Positions 1-6,091 of a DNA stretch of 10,709 nucleotides are shown piece after piece. The notes under the pieces were generated by a model that ran no database searches, had not been told where the DNA came from, and was given only the letters and a program-made list of their open reading frames with translations. Source of the DNA: an archaeon. Its GTDB lineage: Archaea > Nanobdellota > Nanobdellia > SCGC-AAA011-G17 > PNOQ01. Every line of letters begins with the position of its first letter. The stretch's first letter is position 1. Where the stretch lies: the NCBI GenBank assembly GCA_021107835.1, contig JAIOSD010000030.1:1-10709 (forward strand), read 5' to 3'. Both the position numbers and the translations under genes were made by a program.

Positions 1-87
1 TCAAATGAAAAGAATATTTCTCCTAGAAAGGCAGGTATGGAAATAGCTATTCATAGGGTTAAAGGTGGAAAAAATGAAAAAATATGA
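1..87 (+). CDS. C-terminal tail of an unidentified protein (partial)
   Basis: Frame 1 is open from the window edge to a TGA at 85-87 and encodes 28 residues, containing SPRKAGMEIAIHRVKGG. The other two plus-strand frames close within about 45 bases. The tail overlaps the likely trxB start (ATG at 74) by 14 bases, a common arrangement in compact operons, and the trxB ribosome binding site lies inside it. I do not recognise the family from so short a piece. It reads like real protein rather than chance sequence, but this is an inference from composition and context only. Confidence 0.5.
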   Translation, partial: SNEKNISPRKAGMEIAIHRVKGGKNEKI

Positions 88-991
88 TGTTGTTGTTGTT
101 GGTGGTGGCGCTGCTGGATTAACTTCTGCGATTTATACTTGTAGAAAACAATTAAAAACTGTTATTGTGAGTGTTGATGTTGGTGGCCAAGCATTATTAA
201 CAGACCATATAGAAAATTATCCTGGATATGAAAAGATTTCTGGTCCAGAATTAATGTTAAAATTTCAATCACAGGCTATGAAATTTGGTGCTGAATTGAT
301 TAGTGAAAAGGTTGTTGATATTGTAAAAAAAGGAAAAAATTTTATTGTTGAACTTAATAGTGGAGAAAAATATCAAACAAAAACAGTTATTTTAGCTTCT
401 GGAAAGATACCTAGAAAGTTGGGTATTCCTGGAGAAGATAGGTTTATGGGGAAGGGAGTTGCTACTTGTGCTACTTGCGATGCACCTTTATTTAATGGAA
501 AAGAAGTCGCTGTTATTGGGGGGGGGAACTCGGCTTTAGAAGCTGTAGAATTATTAAATAACTTTGCTACTAAAATTTATCTGATTCATAGAAGAAAAGA
601 GTTTAGAGCAGATGATGTTATTATTGAAAAAGTTAAAAAAATGAAAAAAGTTGAAATACTTACAAATGTTAAACCATTAGAAATTAAAGGAGATAAGTTT
701 GTTAATAGTCTGGTTATTGAAGGCAAGGAATTGAAAGTAGATGGGGTATTTGTTGAAATAGGTTATAAATTGGATACTGCTTGGTTAAAAAATTTAGTTA
801 AATTAAATAAACAAGGAGAGATTATTATTGATGATAAGACCAACACTTCTACTTCAGGGGTTTTCTCTGCAGGAGATGTTTCTACAGTGCCATACAAACA
901 AGCAGTAATCTCTGCTGGAGAAGGTGCTAAAGCAGGTTTAGAAGCTTACAAATATATTAAAGGGGGGACAGTTACTATAGACTGGAAATAA
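74..991 (+). CDS. trxB: Thioredoxin reductase (NADPH)
   Basis: This flavoprotein passes electrons from NADPH through FAD and a redox disulfide to thioredoxin in the cytoplasm. Counting from the ATG at 74 (305 residues), the FAD-binding GGGAAG is near residues 10-15. The active-site CATC is at about 132-135, followed by D as in bacterial and archaeal enzymes. The NADP-binding GGGNSA is near 149-154, and HRRKEFRA near 172-179 carries the arginines typical of NADPH rather than NADH preference. The C-terminal FAD motif SAGDVS is near 265. A GTG at 65 would add three residues, but AGGTGG at 63-68 sits correctly for the ATG at 74, so I prefer the ATG. The length is normal for the low-molecular-weight family. 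Thioredoxin starts 2 bases downstream, so the two partners are almost certainly co-transcribed. Confidence 0.95.
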   Translation: MKKYDVVVVGGGAAGLTSAIYTCRKQLKTVIVSVDVGGQALLTDHIENYPGYEKISGPELMLKFQSQAMKFGAELISEKVVDIVKKGKNFIVELNSGEKYQTKTVILASGKIPRKLGIPGEDRFMGKGVATCATCDAPLFNGKEVAVIGGGNSALEAVELLNNFATKIYLIHRRKEFRADDVIIEKVKKMKKVEILTNVKPLEIKGDKFVNSLVIEGKELKVDGVFVEIGYKLDTAWLKNLVKLNKQGEIIIDDKTNTSTSGVFSAGDVSTVPYKQAVISAGEGAKAGLEAYKYIKGGTVTIDWK

Positions 992-993
992 AA

Positions 994-1350
994 ATGGTGG
1001 AAAATTTAACTGAAGAAATATTTAGGGAAAAAATTTTTGATTTTAAAGAATCTAAAGAATGGAAATATAAAGGGGACTGCCCTTGTATGATTGACTTTTA
1101 TGCTGATTGGTGCGGGCCTTGCAAGATGGTTGCCCCTATAATGGATGAATTAGCAGACGAATACTCTGGGAAGGTTGATGTGTACAAAGTTGATACTCAA
1201 CAAGAGCAAGAATTGGCGGCTTTGTTTAGTGTTCGGAGTATACCTACAATTATTTTAATTCCTAAAAATGGAAAGCCACAAGTTATTATAGGTGCACTAT
1301 CTAAGGAAGGATTTGGAAAGGCAATAAAGAAAGTTTTATTGGAAGGATAA
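994..1350 (+). CDS. trxA: Thioredoxin
   Basis: Small cytoplasmic disulfide reductase of 118 residues, the substrate of the reductase encoded just upstream. The active-site WCGPC is at residues 39-43 inside FYADWCGPCKMVAP. The cis-proline is P84 in RSIPT, and the buried aspartate is D34. The ATG begins 2 bases after the trxB stop. It has an N-terminal extension (LTEEIFREKIFDFKES, then EWKYKGD) that in my memory resembles thioredoxins of Bacteroidetes more than those of typical archaea; this is recall, not a search. A second cysteine pair, CPC at 29-31, lies shortly before the active site and is not part of the canonical fold chemistry. The gene probably belongs to an operon with trxB and the following 37-codon ORF. 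Confidence 0.95.
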   Translation: MVENLTEEIFREKIFDFKESKEWKYKGDCPCMIDFYADWCGPCKMVAPIMDELADEYSGKVDVYKVDTQQEQELAALFSVRSIPTIILIPKNGKPQVIIGALSKEGFGKAIKKVLLEG

Positions 1351-1352
1351 AA

Positions 1353-1466
1353 ATGGAAGCAAGTTCAAATAGAAAATCAAAACGGGATAAAAAAGCCAAG
1401 GCTAGATATAATATTTATAAAAAAGGTGGCGGTAAAAGAACAATAAAAATAAAGAATAAAAAATAA
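1353..1466 (+). CDS. Small lysine-rich hypothetical protein (37 aa)
   Basis: An ATG 2 bases after the thioredoxin stop opens a 37-residue frame ending in TAA at 1464-1466. The product begins MEASSNRKSKRDKKAKARYN and ends in a GGG-containing basic tail, with a net charge strongly positive and no cysteines or membrane segment. The spacing equals that of trxB-trx, and otherwise the 120 bases before the convergent gene would be empty, so a translated operon member is likely. The composition suggests binding to nucleic acid or the ribosome (inference). I do not recognise a family. The short length means chance cannot be excluded. Confidence 0.5.
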   Translation: MEASSNRKSKRDKKAKARYNIYKKGGGKRTIKIKNKK

Positions 1467-1474
1467 ATTTTTAG
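1441..1474 (-). terminator. T-rich terminator of the lysine-rich gene
   Basis: Read on the minus strand, the bases just after the TAA of the lysine-rich gene are long T runs broken by single A or C residues. U-rich tracts of this kind end transcription in archaea without needing a hairpin. The tract overlaps the 3' end of the convergent 37-codon ORF. Confidence 0.35.
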
Positions 1475-1741
1475 TTATCTTTTCTTTTTCTTAGTAACTT
1501 TTTTCTTTACTGCTTTTTTTGCTTTTGCTAAAGATTTCTTTACCTTTGATACTTTTTTCTTATCTTTAACTACCTTCTTTTTTGCAGTTGTTACTTTTTT
1601 CTTATCTTTAACTACTTTTTTCTTTGCTACTTTTAATTTTTTTTGTACTTTTTTTACTCTTTTTTTAGCAACAGTAGTTTTTTTCTTAGTAACTTTTTTC
1701 TTTACTGCCTTTTTCTTAGCAGGTTTTCTTTTTACGACCAT
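1475..1741 (-). CDS. Very lysine-rich repetitive protein, histone-H1-like tail protein (88 aa)
   Basis: About 45 of 88 residues are lysine, with only two acidic residues, and the protein is built of KKKV/AKKK units with A, V and T, like histone H1 tails and bacterial AlgP/Hc-type DNA-binding proteins. Two internal repeats stand out: AKKKVVKDKKKV at residues 39-50 and again at 53-64, and AVKKKVTKKK near both ends (12-21 and 77-86). It should be disordered, cationic and nucleic-acid binding (inference). A GTG at 1750 would extend it by three residues, but that GTG is itself the end of the Shine-Dalgarno site AAGGAGGTG (1748-1756). The ATG at 1741, 6 bases after that site, is therefore the start. 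A TATA box lies upstream at 1801-1808. The gene stands alone and convergent to its left neighbours. A chromatin role is plausible but unproven, and low-complexity composition weakens any homology claim. Confidence 0.7.
   Translation of the reverse strand: MVVKRKPAKKKAVKKKVTKKKTTVAKKRVKKVQKKLKVAKKKVVKDKKKVTTAKKKVVKDKKKVSKVKKSLAKAKKAVKKKVTKKKKR
1485..1708. repeat. Direct repeats inside the lysine-rich gene
   Basis: A 29-base segment (core CTTAGTAAC, then six T and CTTTACTGC) is identical at 1485-1513 and 1680-1708, close to the two ends of the gene. A second 24-base segment (core CTTATCTTTAACTAC) is identical at 1550-1573 and 1592-1615, 42 bases or 14 codons apart. Exact identity at synonymous positions suggests recent internal duplication, not only selection for lysine codons. 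Confidence 0.8.
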
Positions 1742-1747
1742 TAATGA

Positions 1748-1756
1748 CACCTCCTT
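1748..1756 (-). promoter_or_regulatory. Strong Shine-Dalgarno site of the lysine-rich gene
   Basis: The minus strand reads AAGGAGGTG, an essentially perfect anti-16S match, 6 bases before the ATG at 1741. It decides the start against the GTG that overlaps it. Several neighbouring genes lack any such site. Confidence 0.85.
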
Positions 1757-1800
1757 TTTTTGAAATTTAATTAAAACTTATTTAATTTTGAGCGAAGAGG

Positions 1801-1815
1801 TTTATAAACTTTTTC
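1801..1815 (-). promoter_or_regulatory. BRE/TATA promoter of the lysine-rich gene
   Basis: On the minus strand, purine-rich GGAAAAAG (BRE-like) is followed directly by TTTATAAA at 1808-1801, the archaeal box A consensus. A start site about 25 bases downstream, near 1775, would leave a leader of roughly 35 bases carrying the Shine-Dalgarno site. Confidence 0.65.
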
Positions 1816-1828
1816 CTTTTTAAAAAAA

Positions 1829-1837
1829 CTTTTAAAG
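1829..1837 (+). promoter_or_regulatory. TATA-like box for the archease-rtcB operon
   Basis: CTTTTAAAG lies about 22-29 bases before the ATG at 1858. That is the spacing expected if transcription begins at or beside the start codon (leaderless). No Shine-Dalgarno site is visible before this ATG. Together with the box at 1801-1808 it makes the 116-base gap a divergent promoter region. Confidence 0.5.
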
Positions 1838-1857
1838 TCTTAGAAAAAAATATAAAT

Positions 1858-2268
1858 ATGAAATATAAATATCTTGCTCACACAGCAGATGCTAAATTTA
1901 AGGCATTTGGGAAGAATATCGACGAGGTTTTTGTTAATTCTGCCCTTGCAATGTTTAATATTTTGGGAGATACTTCTAAAGTTAAACCCATTAAAAAAAA
2001 GAAAATAAAATTGAAAACTAATTCTTATGAAAGTCTGTTGTACGATTTTCTAGAAGAACTATTATTTTTGTTTGAAACTAAAAGATTATTTTTACATGAA
2101 GTGAAAGACTTGAAGATTAGTGAAAATTTTTTCTTAAGTGCAACTGTCGTCGGAGATGATCTTGGAAACTATGATTTAAATGGGGATATCAAGGCAGTAA
2201 CTTACAATGATATGAAAATTAGTAAGACTAATAAAGGCTATGAGGCTGTTGTTGTGGTTGATGTTTAA
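1858..2268 (+). CDS. Archease (activator of RtcB RNA ligase)
   Basis: Archease speeds guanylylation of RtcB and allows multiple turnovers in tRNA splicing and RNA repair. The 136-residue product matches the family in length. It has the N-terminal YLAHTADAKFKAFGKNIDEVF signature, with the metal-binding aspartate in HTAD (D11), a central LLYDFLEELLFLFE helix, and the C-terminal strand ending VVVVDV, which carries the second conserved aspartate (D135). The following gene is rtcB, its known partner, beginning 1 base after this stop, so the pair is one operon. The start is the first ATG after a TATA-like box and is probably leaderless. The assignment is firm from sequence plus context. Confidence 0.93.
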   Translation: MKYKYLAHTADAKFKAFGKNIDEVFVNSALAMFNILGDTSKVKPIKKKKIKLKTNSYESLLYDFLEELLFLFETKRLFLHEVKDLKISENFFLSATVVGDDLGNYDLNGDIKAVTYNDMKISKTNKGYEAVVVVDV

Positions 2269-2269
2269 A

Positions 2270-3694
2270 ATGGAAATTAAAAAAATAGAAGAAAATGTGT
2301 ATGAAATTCCTAAAACTGGGAAAATGAATGTTCCAGTTAGAATTTTCGCTTCTGAAAAGATATTGGAAAATATAAAGAAAGATAAATCAATCCAGCAAGC
2401 AATAAATGTTGCTGGTTTACCAGGAATTTATGGTCAAAGTATTATGATGCCTGATGCACACCAGGGCTACGGCTTTAGTATTGGTGGCGTCGCTGCTTTT
2501 GATATTGAAAAAGGAATTATTTCTCCTGGTGGAGTCGGTTTTGATATAAATTGTGGCGTAAGATTATTGACTTCTAATTTAACTAAAGAATATGTTGAAC
2601 CTCAAATTAAAGAATTAGTTAATGAATTATTTGAACACGTTCCTTGTGGAGTTGGAAAAGATTCTAATTTAAGATTAAGTGATGAAGATTATGAAAAAGT
2701 TTTGAACAAAGGGGTTGAATGGGCTGTTGAAAAAGGGTATGCTACTAATAAAGATCTTGAAAGATGTGAAGAAGGAGGTTATATGAAAACTGCAGATTCT
2801 TCAAAAATTAGTCCAAGGGCTAAAAAGAGGGGAAGGAAACAGCTAGGTACTCTTGGAGCAGGAAATCATTTTATAGAAGTTCAATATGTTGATGAAATTT
2901 ATGATGAAGAAGTTGCTAAGATTTTTGGTATTACTGGAAAAAACCAAATTGTTCTTATGATTCATTCTGGTTCGCGTGGTTTAGGACACCAAGTTTGTAG
3001 CGATTATATTCGTAAGATGGAAGAGGCTTTTCCAGAAATAGTTAAAGGTTTGCCGGATAAAGATTTAATTTATGCTCCTACTGACTCTCCTTTAGCTAAA
3101 GATTATTTAGGTGGAATGAGTGCTGCTGCTAATTATGGGTGGTGCAATAGGCAAATACTTACTTATCAATCTCGGAAAGCTTTTGATAAAGTTTTTGGAA
3201 AAGTTGAATTAGATTTAGTTTATGATGTTGCGCATAATGTTGCTAAGATTGAAGAATATAATATAGATGGTAAACTTAGGAAGGTTTATGTCCATCGTAA
3301 AGGTGCTACTCGTGCTTTTGGTCCTGGTCACAAAGAACTGCCTCTTGTTTACCGTGATGTTGGTCAACCTATTCTTTTACCAGGTAGTATGGGTACTGCT
3401 TCTTATGTTTTAGTTGGAACCGATAAAGCTATGAATGAAACTTTTTCTAGTACTGCTCATGGTGCAGGACGTTTAATGTCTAGGCATGAGGCCATGAAGA
3501 GATTTACTTCTGAAAAAATTGTAAAAGAATTAGAAGAAAAAAAGATTTATGTTAAAGCCGCTTCTGTTCGTGGGATTAGTGAAGAAGCTCCTGGAGTGTA
3601 TAAAGATATAGAAGATGTTGCGGATGTTTCTGATAAAGTTGGAATTGGAAAGAAGGTTTGTAAATTAAGGCCTATGGGAGTTATTAAGGGTTAA
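2270..3694 (+). CDS. rtcB: tRNA-splicing ligase RtcB
   Basis: GTP- and Mn2+-dependent ligase that joins 2',3'-cyclic phosphate (3'-phosphate) RNA ends to 5'-OH ends, completing archaeal tRNA splicing. Numbered from the ATG at 2270 (474 residues), the metal ligands are D92 and C95 in GFDINCGVR, H200 in GAGNHFIE, H232 in IHSGSRGLGH and H322 in DVAHN. The guanylylated histidine is H397 in STAHGAGR. The DAHQGYGFSIGG motif at 62-73 is intact, and there is no intein, unlike some archaeal homologues. An in-frame ATG at 2261 would add three residues. The still longer start at 2240 would add a hydrophobic stretch read inside the archease gene and is unlikely. The gene lies 1 base after archease, and a tRNA gene follows 1 base after its stop. 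Confidence 0.97.
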   Translation: MEIKKIEENVYEIPKTGKMNVPVRIFASEKILENIKKDKSIQQAINVAGLPGIYGQSIMMPDAHQGYGFSIGGVAAFDIEKGIISPGGVGFDINCGVRLLTSNLTKEYVEPQIKELVNELFEHVPCGVGKDSNLRLSDEDYEKVLNKGVEWAVEKGYATNKDLERCEEGGYMKTADSSKISPRAKKRGRKQLGTLGAGNHFIEVQYVDEIYDEEVAKIFGITGKNQIVLMIHSGSRGLGHQVCSDYIRKMEEAFPEIVKGLPDKDLIYAPTDSPLAKDYLGGMSAAANYGWCNRQILTYQSRKAFDKVFGKVELDLVYDVAHNVAKIEEYNIDGKLRKVYVHRKGATRAFGPGHKELPLVYRDVGQPILLPGSMGTASYVLVGTDKAMNETFSSTAHGAGRLMSRHEAMKRFTSEKIVKELEEKKIYVKAASVRGISEEAPGVYKDIEDVADVSDKVGIGKKVCKLRPMGVIKG

Positions 3695-3695
3695 C

Positions 3696-3766
3696 GGGCC
3701 TGTAGTGTAGTGGTATCACACGATGCTGGCAGTCTCGAAATCCGAGTCCGATTCTCGGCAGGTCCA
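3696..3766 (+). tRNA. tRNA-Ala (anticodon GGC), atypical
   Basis: A 71-base cloverleaf. The acceptor GGGCCTG pairs with CAGGTCC, including a G3-U70 wobble, the classic alanine identity element; the discriminator is A and CCA is not encoded. The T stem is CCGAG/CTCGG. The anticodon loop CTGGCAG places GGC at 3728-3730. Oddities are a T-loop TCCGATT with C where U/pseudouridine 55 is expected, an anticodon stem (CGATG/TCTCG) with a T30-C40 mismatch and a G31-T39 wobble, a T13-T22 mismatch in the D stem, and a four-base variable loop. It begins 1 base after the rtcB stop, so it may be processed from the archease-rtcB transcript. Decay to a pseudo-tRNA is possible, but the intact acceptor and T stems argue against it. 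Confidence 0.8.
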
Positions 3767-3770
3767 TAAG

Positions 3771-3780
3771 GTTTATATAT
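3771..3780 (+). promoter_or_regulatory. TATA box of the HIT gene
   Basis: GTTTATATAT lies 23-32 bases before the ATG at 3803 and just after the tRNA-Ala. The spacing suggests a leaderless transcript, and no Shine-Dalgarno site is present. Confidence 0.6.
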
Positions 3781-3802
3781 TTCTATTCTTTTTATTCTTA
3801 AT

Positions 3803-4213
3803 ATGAAAGACTGTATATTTTGTAAGATTGTGAATAAGGAAATTCCTTCTAAGATAATCTATGAAGATGAACATGCTTTGGCTTTTTTAGATATTGAACC
3901 TGTTAATGTTGGGCATACATTAGTTGTTCCTAAAAAACATTTTGAAACTATTGATAAGATGGATAAAGAAGAATACGATAAATTAAGTGAAGCTATTCTA
4001 AAAATCAGTAAAGGGATAATGTGTCTTGCGGATGGTTTGAATGTAATGCAAAATAATAAAGAAATTGCTGGGCAGGCAGTGCCTCATGTGCATTTTCATT
4101 TGATTCCCAGATATAATGACGATGGATATAGGTTTGATTGGAAGAAAGACGAAGATGTTACAGAAAAGGAAAATAATGAATTTTTAGAGAAAATAAAAAG
4201 CTTTTTAAAATAA
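3803..4213 (+). CDS. HIT-family nucleotide hydrolase/transferase
   Basis: Histidine-triad protein of 136 residues, a normal length for the Hint/Fhit-like single-domain branch that hydrolyses AMP-linked or dinucleoside substrates in the cytoplasm. The triad HVHFHL is at residues 95-100 with catalytic histidines 95, 97 and 99, preceded by GQAVPHVH. The N-terminal CIFC (C4, C7) together with H46 in VVPKKHFETI is typical of the zinc-binding HIT proteins, and GHTLVVPKKH is well conserved. The exact substrate cannot be read from the sequence. It has its own TATA box 3' of tRNA-Ala and is followed 20 bases later by a second tRNA gene. Confidence 0.93.
   Translation: MKDCIFCKIVNKEIPSKIIYEDEHALAFLDIEPVNVGHTLVVPKKHFETIDKMDKEEYDKLSEAILKISKGIMCLADGLNVMQNNKEIAGQAVPHVHFHLIPRYNDDGYRFDWKKDEDVTEKENNEFLEKIKSFLK
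4202..4212 (+). promoter_or_regulatory. TATA-like box for the CAU tRNA
   Basis: TTTTTAAAATA overlaps the last codons of the HIT gene and is centred about 26 bases before the tRNA 5' end at 4234, the expected distance for an archaeal promoter starting at the mature tRNA end. Confidence 0.45.
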
Positions 4214-4233
4214 AATCATACACTTTTTCTTAT

Positions 4234-4306
4234 GGCGCTGTGGCTTAGCGGTTAAAGTGTCCGTTTCATGTGCGGAAGATCCCCGGTTCAAATCCGGGCA
4301 GCGCCA
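4234..4306 (+). tRNA. tRNA with CAU anticodon (elongator Met or Ile2)
   Basis: A 73-base cloverleaf. The acceptor GGCGCTG/CAGCGCC has seven pairs with discriminator A and no encoded CCA. The D stem is GCTT/AAGT, the anticodon stem TCCGT/GCGGA, and the T arm CCCGG-TTCAAAT-CCGGG with a normal TTCAA loop. The anticodon CAT is at about 4268-4270. It is not the initiator, because the three G-C pairs of initiator anticodon stems and the initiator acceptor pattern are absent. Elongator Met and tRNA-Ile with a modified C34 (agmatidine) cannot be separated from sequence alone. Position 37 is G (loop TTCATGT), whereas tRNAs with U36 normally have A37 carrying t6A. The gene ends 3 bases before the stop codon of the convergent antiporter gene. 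Confidence 0.88.
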
Positions 4307-4309
4307 GTT

Positions 4310-6016
4310 TTACTCATCCAAATGTTTTATATGATCTTTTTTTGTGTTTTGAAAATATTTTTTATTTTTCAAAGACTTTCTTATCATTGTAGCCACTTTT
4401 TCCCCACTTAAAATATGTGGTAGAATTACATAATCCGCACCTTTATTGTACAATAGTCTTGCTTCGTGAATGTGATTTGCAGTAAGAATTACATTTGTTT
4501 TTTTGTTCTTATCTTTAATATATTTTATTAAATAAAGATTATCCTGTAACGAAGGCACTGTAGATATTATAGTCTTCAAATTTCTTGTTTTTATTTTATC
4601 CAACACTTCCCGATTCGACATGTTTCCATATATGCAAGGGATTTTTCCCTCTAGTAGTTTCCTTATGACATCTGGATTGTGATCTATGATCATTACTTTC
4701 TTTTTTAGTTTACTTAGTGCTTCAAAGAAGATGCTACCCATCCTATGTTTTCCTATTAAGATAACATCTATTTTGTGACTTTTTGGCGTATATTCTAGGG
4801 ATTCTCTTTTTCTTTTTGGTGCTAATTTTTCTATAAAAGATAGAACTGGAGAAAAGAATAAATAAATTGGATATTGGAATTCTATTAGATAAGACGTTAA
4901 TATCATTGTTACTATTGTTATTAAAATTACTATTGAAAATACTTCTTGGGATATTACCCCCATGATAAATGGCATTACAATTAATATTAGTGAGAATTCA
5001 CTTGTTTGCCCTAAGCTTAATCCAGAAAAGAAAGAAGTTCTTTTTTCATATCCAAATAAAGTTACTATTATATATATTATAATTGGTTTTAGAATTATAA
5101 CTGCCAATATTAAGTAAAGTGCTTTTATCATAAATGTAGAACTTATTGCAGTTAATTGCATTCCCAATGATGCAAAGAATATTGTTGCAAAGAAACTCTT
5201 TAGAGGATTTACCCTTCCTACAATATCATGGTGGTAAGGTAAGCTTGCTAAGGAAATACCTGCTATAAATGCCCCAATTGCTACTGAAAAGTTTAAGAAG
5301 TGTGCTAGAATAGCGAATATAAATAGCACTGTTAATGATGTTAAAAATAATAATTCTTTTGCCCTTGCTGCAAATTTAAATATGTGAGGGAAGATATATT
5401 TTCCTGCAAGGAAAGCTGTTATGAATAAAATTAATCCCCTTAGAAGGGCTGCAAATACTAGTGATGTGGATATTTGAGTGCCATTAGATAATATAGAAAG
5501 AACTAAAATTATAATTAGATCTTGCACTAATAAAATCCCCAAAACTATTCTTCCATGCAGAGTATCTAACTGTTCAGTATCAGATAAAAGTTTAATAACC
5601 ACCATTGTTGAACTAAATGCCAATACAAATCCAAGAACAATTGCTTCAAACTGGGCAAAGCCCAATCTTAATGCTATGTAAAATCCTGCAAAGAAGACAA
5701 ATGCTACCTGTAGTAATCCCCCTAAGGAAGCTGTTAATCCAATTTCTTTTAATTTTTTGACATCGATTTCTAAACCAACTGCGAATAACAAGAAAGCAAT
5801 ACCAAACTCAGATAAAGTTCTAATTGATTCTGAATCTTTTATTATTCCCAAACCTAATGGTCCTAAAATTAATCCTGCTAAGATATATGCGGGAACTAAT
5901 GGTTGTTTAAACATTCTTACTACAAATGCTAAAATTGTTGCAAAAATTAGTATGATTCCTATTTCAGTCAATAAACTATTGCTTACTAATTCTGATAATA
6001 CATTGGCAAATCCCAT
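4310..6016 (-). CDS. Kef-type cation/proton antiporter with RCK (TrkA-N) domain
   Basis: Membrane antiporter of the CPA2 family (568 residues). Residues 15-380 form about a dozen hydrophobic segments. Signatures include AGLILGPLGLG (47-57), LLFAVGLEID (76-85), AFSSTMVV (133-140) and GILLVQD (160-166), whose QD is the ion-translocation motif of Kef-like members. A Rossmann-like RCK domain starts near 416 (IDVILIGKHRMG), with the acidic D445 in IIDHNP, and continues to about 535. The nucleotide-binding loop is GxxxxG, not GxGxxG. The protein probably exports K+ or Na+ in exchange for H+ under nucleotide control; the ion cannot be told from sequence. The start ATG at 6016 has GAGGT 3-4 bases upstream. 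A TATA-like TTTAAAAA (about 6050-6057) lies further up. It is a single-gene unit convergent with the tRNA. Confidence 0.93.
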   Translation of the reverse strand: MGFANVLSELVSNSLLTEIGIILIFATILAFVVRMFKQPLVPAYILAGLILGPLGLGIIKDSESIRTLSEFGIAFLLFAVGLEIDVKKLKEIGLTASLGGLLQVAFVFFAGFYIALRLGFAQFEAIVLGFVLAFSSTMVVIKLLSDTEQLDTLHGRIVLGILLVQDLIIILVLSILSNGTQISTSLVFAALLRGLILFITAFLAGKYIFPHIFKFAARAKELLFLTSLTVLFIFAILAHFLNFSVAIGAFIAGISLASLPYHHDIVGRVNPLKSFFATIFFASLGMQLTAISSTFMIKALYLILAVIILKPIIIYIIVTLFGYEKRTSFFSGLSLGQTSEFSLILIVMPFIMGVISQEVFSIVILITIVTMILTSYLIEFQYPIYLFFSPVLSFIEKLAPKRKRESLEYTPKSHKIDVILIGKHRMGSIFFEALSKLKKKVMIIDHNPDVIRKLLEGKIPCIYGNMSNREVLDKIKTRNLKTIISTVPSLQDNLYLIKYIKDKNKKTNVILTANHIHEARLLYNKGADYVILPHILSGEKVATMIRKSLKNKKYFQNTKKDHIKHLDE

Positions 6017-6060
6017 GTTACCTCTTTTCTTAAATTTTAGAATTAGTTGTTTTTAAATGT

Positions 6061-6088
6061 TTTTATAATAAAAAAGAAAAAATTAAAG
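6061..6088 (-). terminator. T-rich terminator downstream of alba
   Basis: On the minus strand the bases following the alba stop contain TTTTTTC and TTTTTTATT runs, a likely U-rich archaeal terminator. The antiporter promoter lies immediately beyond. Confidence 0.4.
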
Positions 6089-6091
6089 AAG

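Noticed and set aside
520..526. Run of seven G in trxB as a frameshift site
   Set aside because: The run encodes the conserved NADP-binding GGG, and the frame is intact on both sides, so no slippage is needed.
2240..2269. Longer rtcB start at 2240
   Set aside because: It would add MRLLLWLMFK encoded within the archease C-terminus. Family members begin near MEIKKIEENVYEI, and the ATG at 2270 follows the archease stop by one base.
5478..6056. Plus-strand ORFs of 67 and 99 residues
   Set aside because: They lie opposite the antiporter gene, and their composition mirrors its codons, with no family features.
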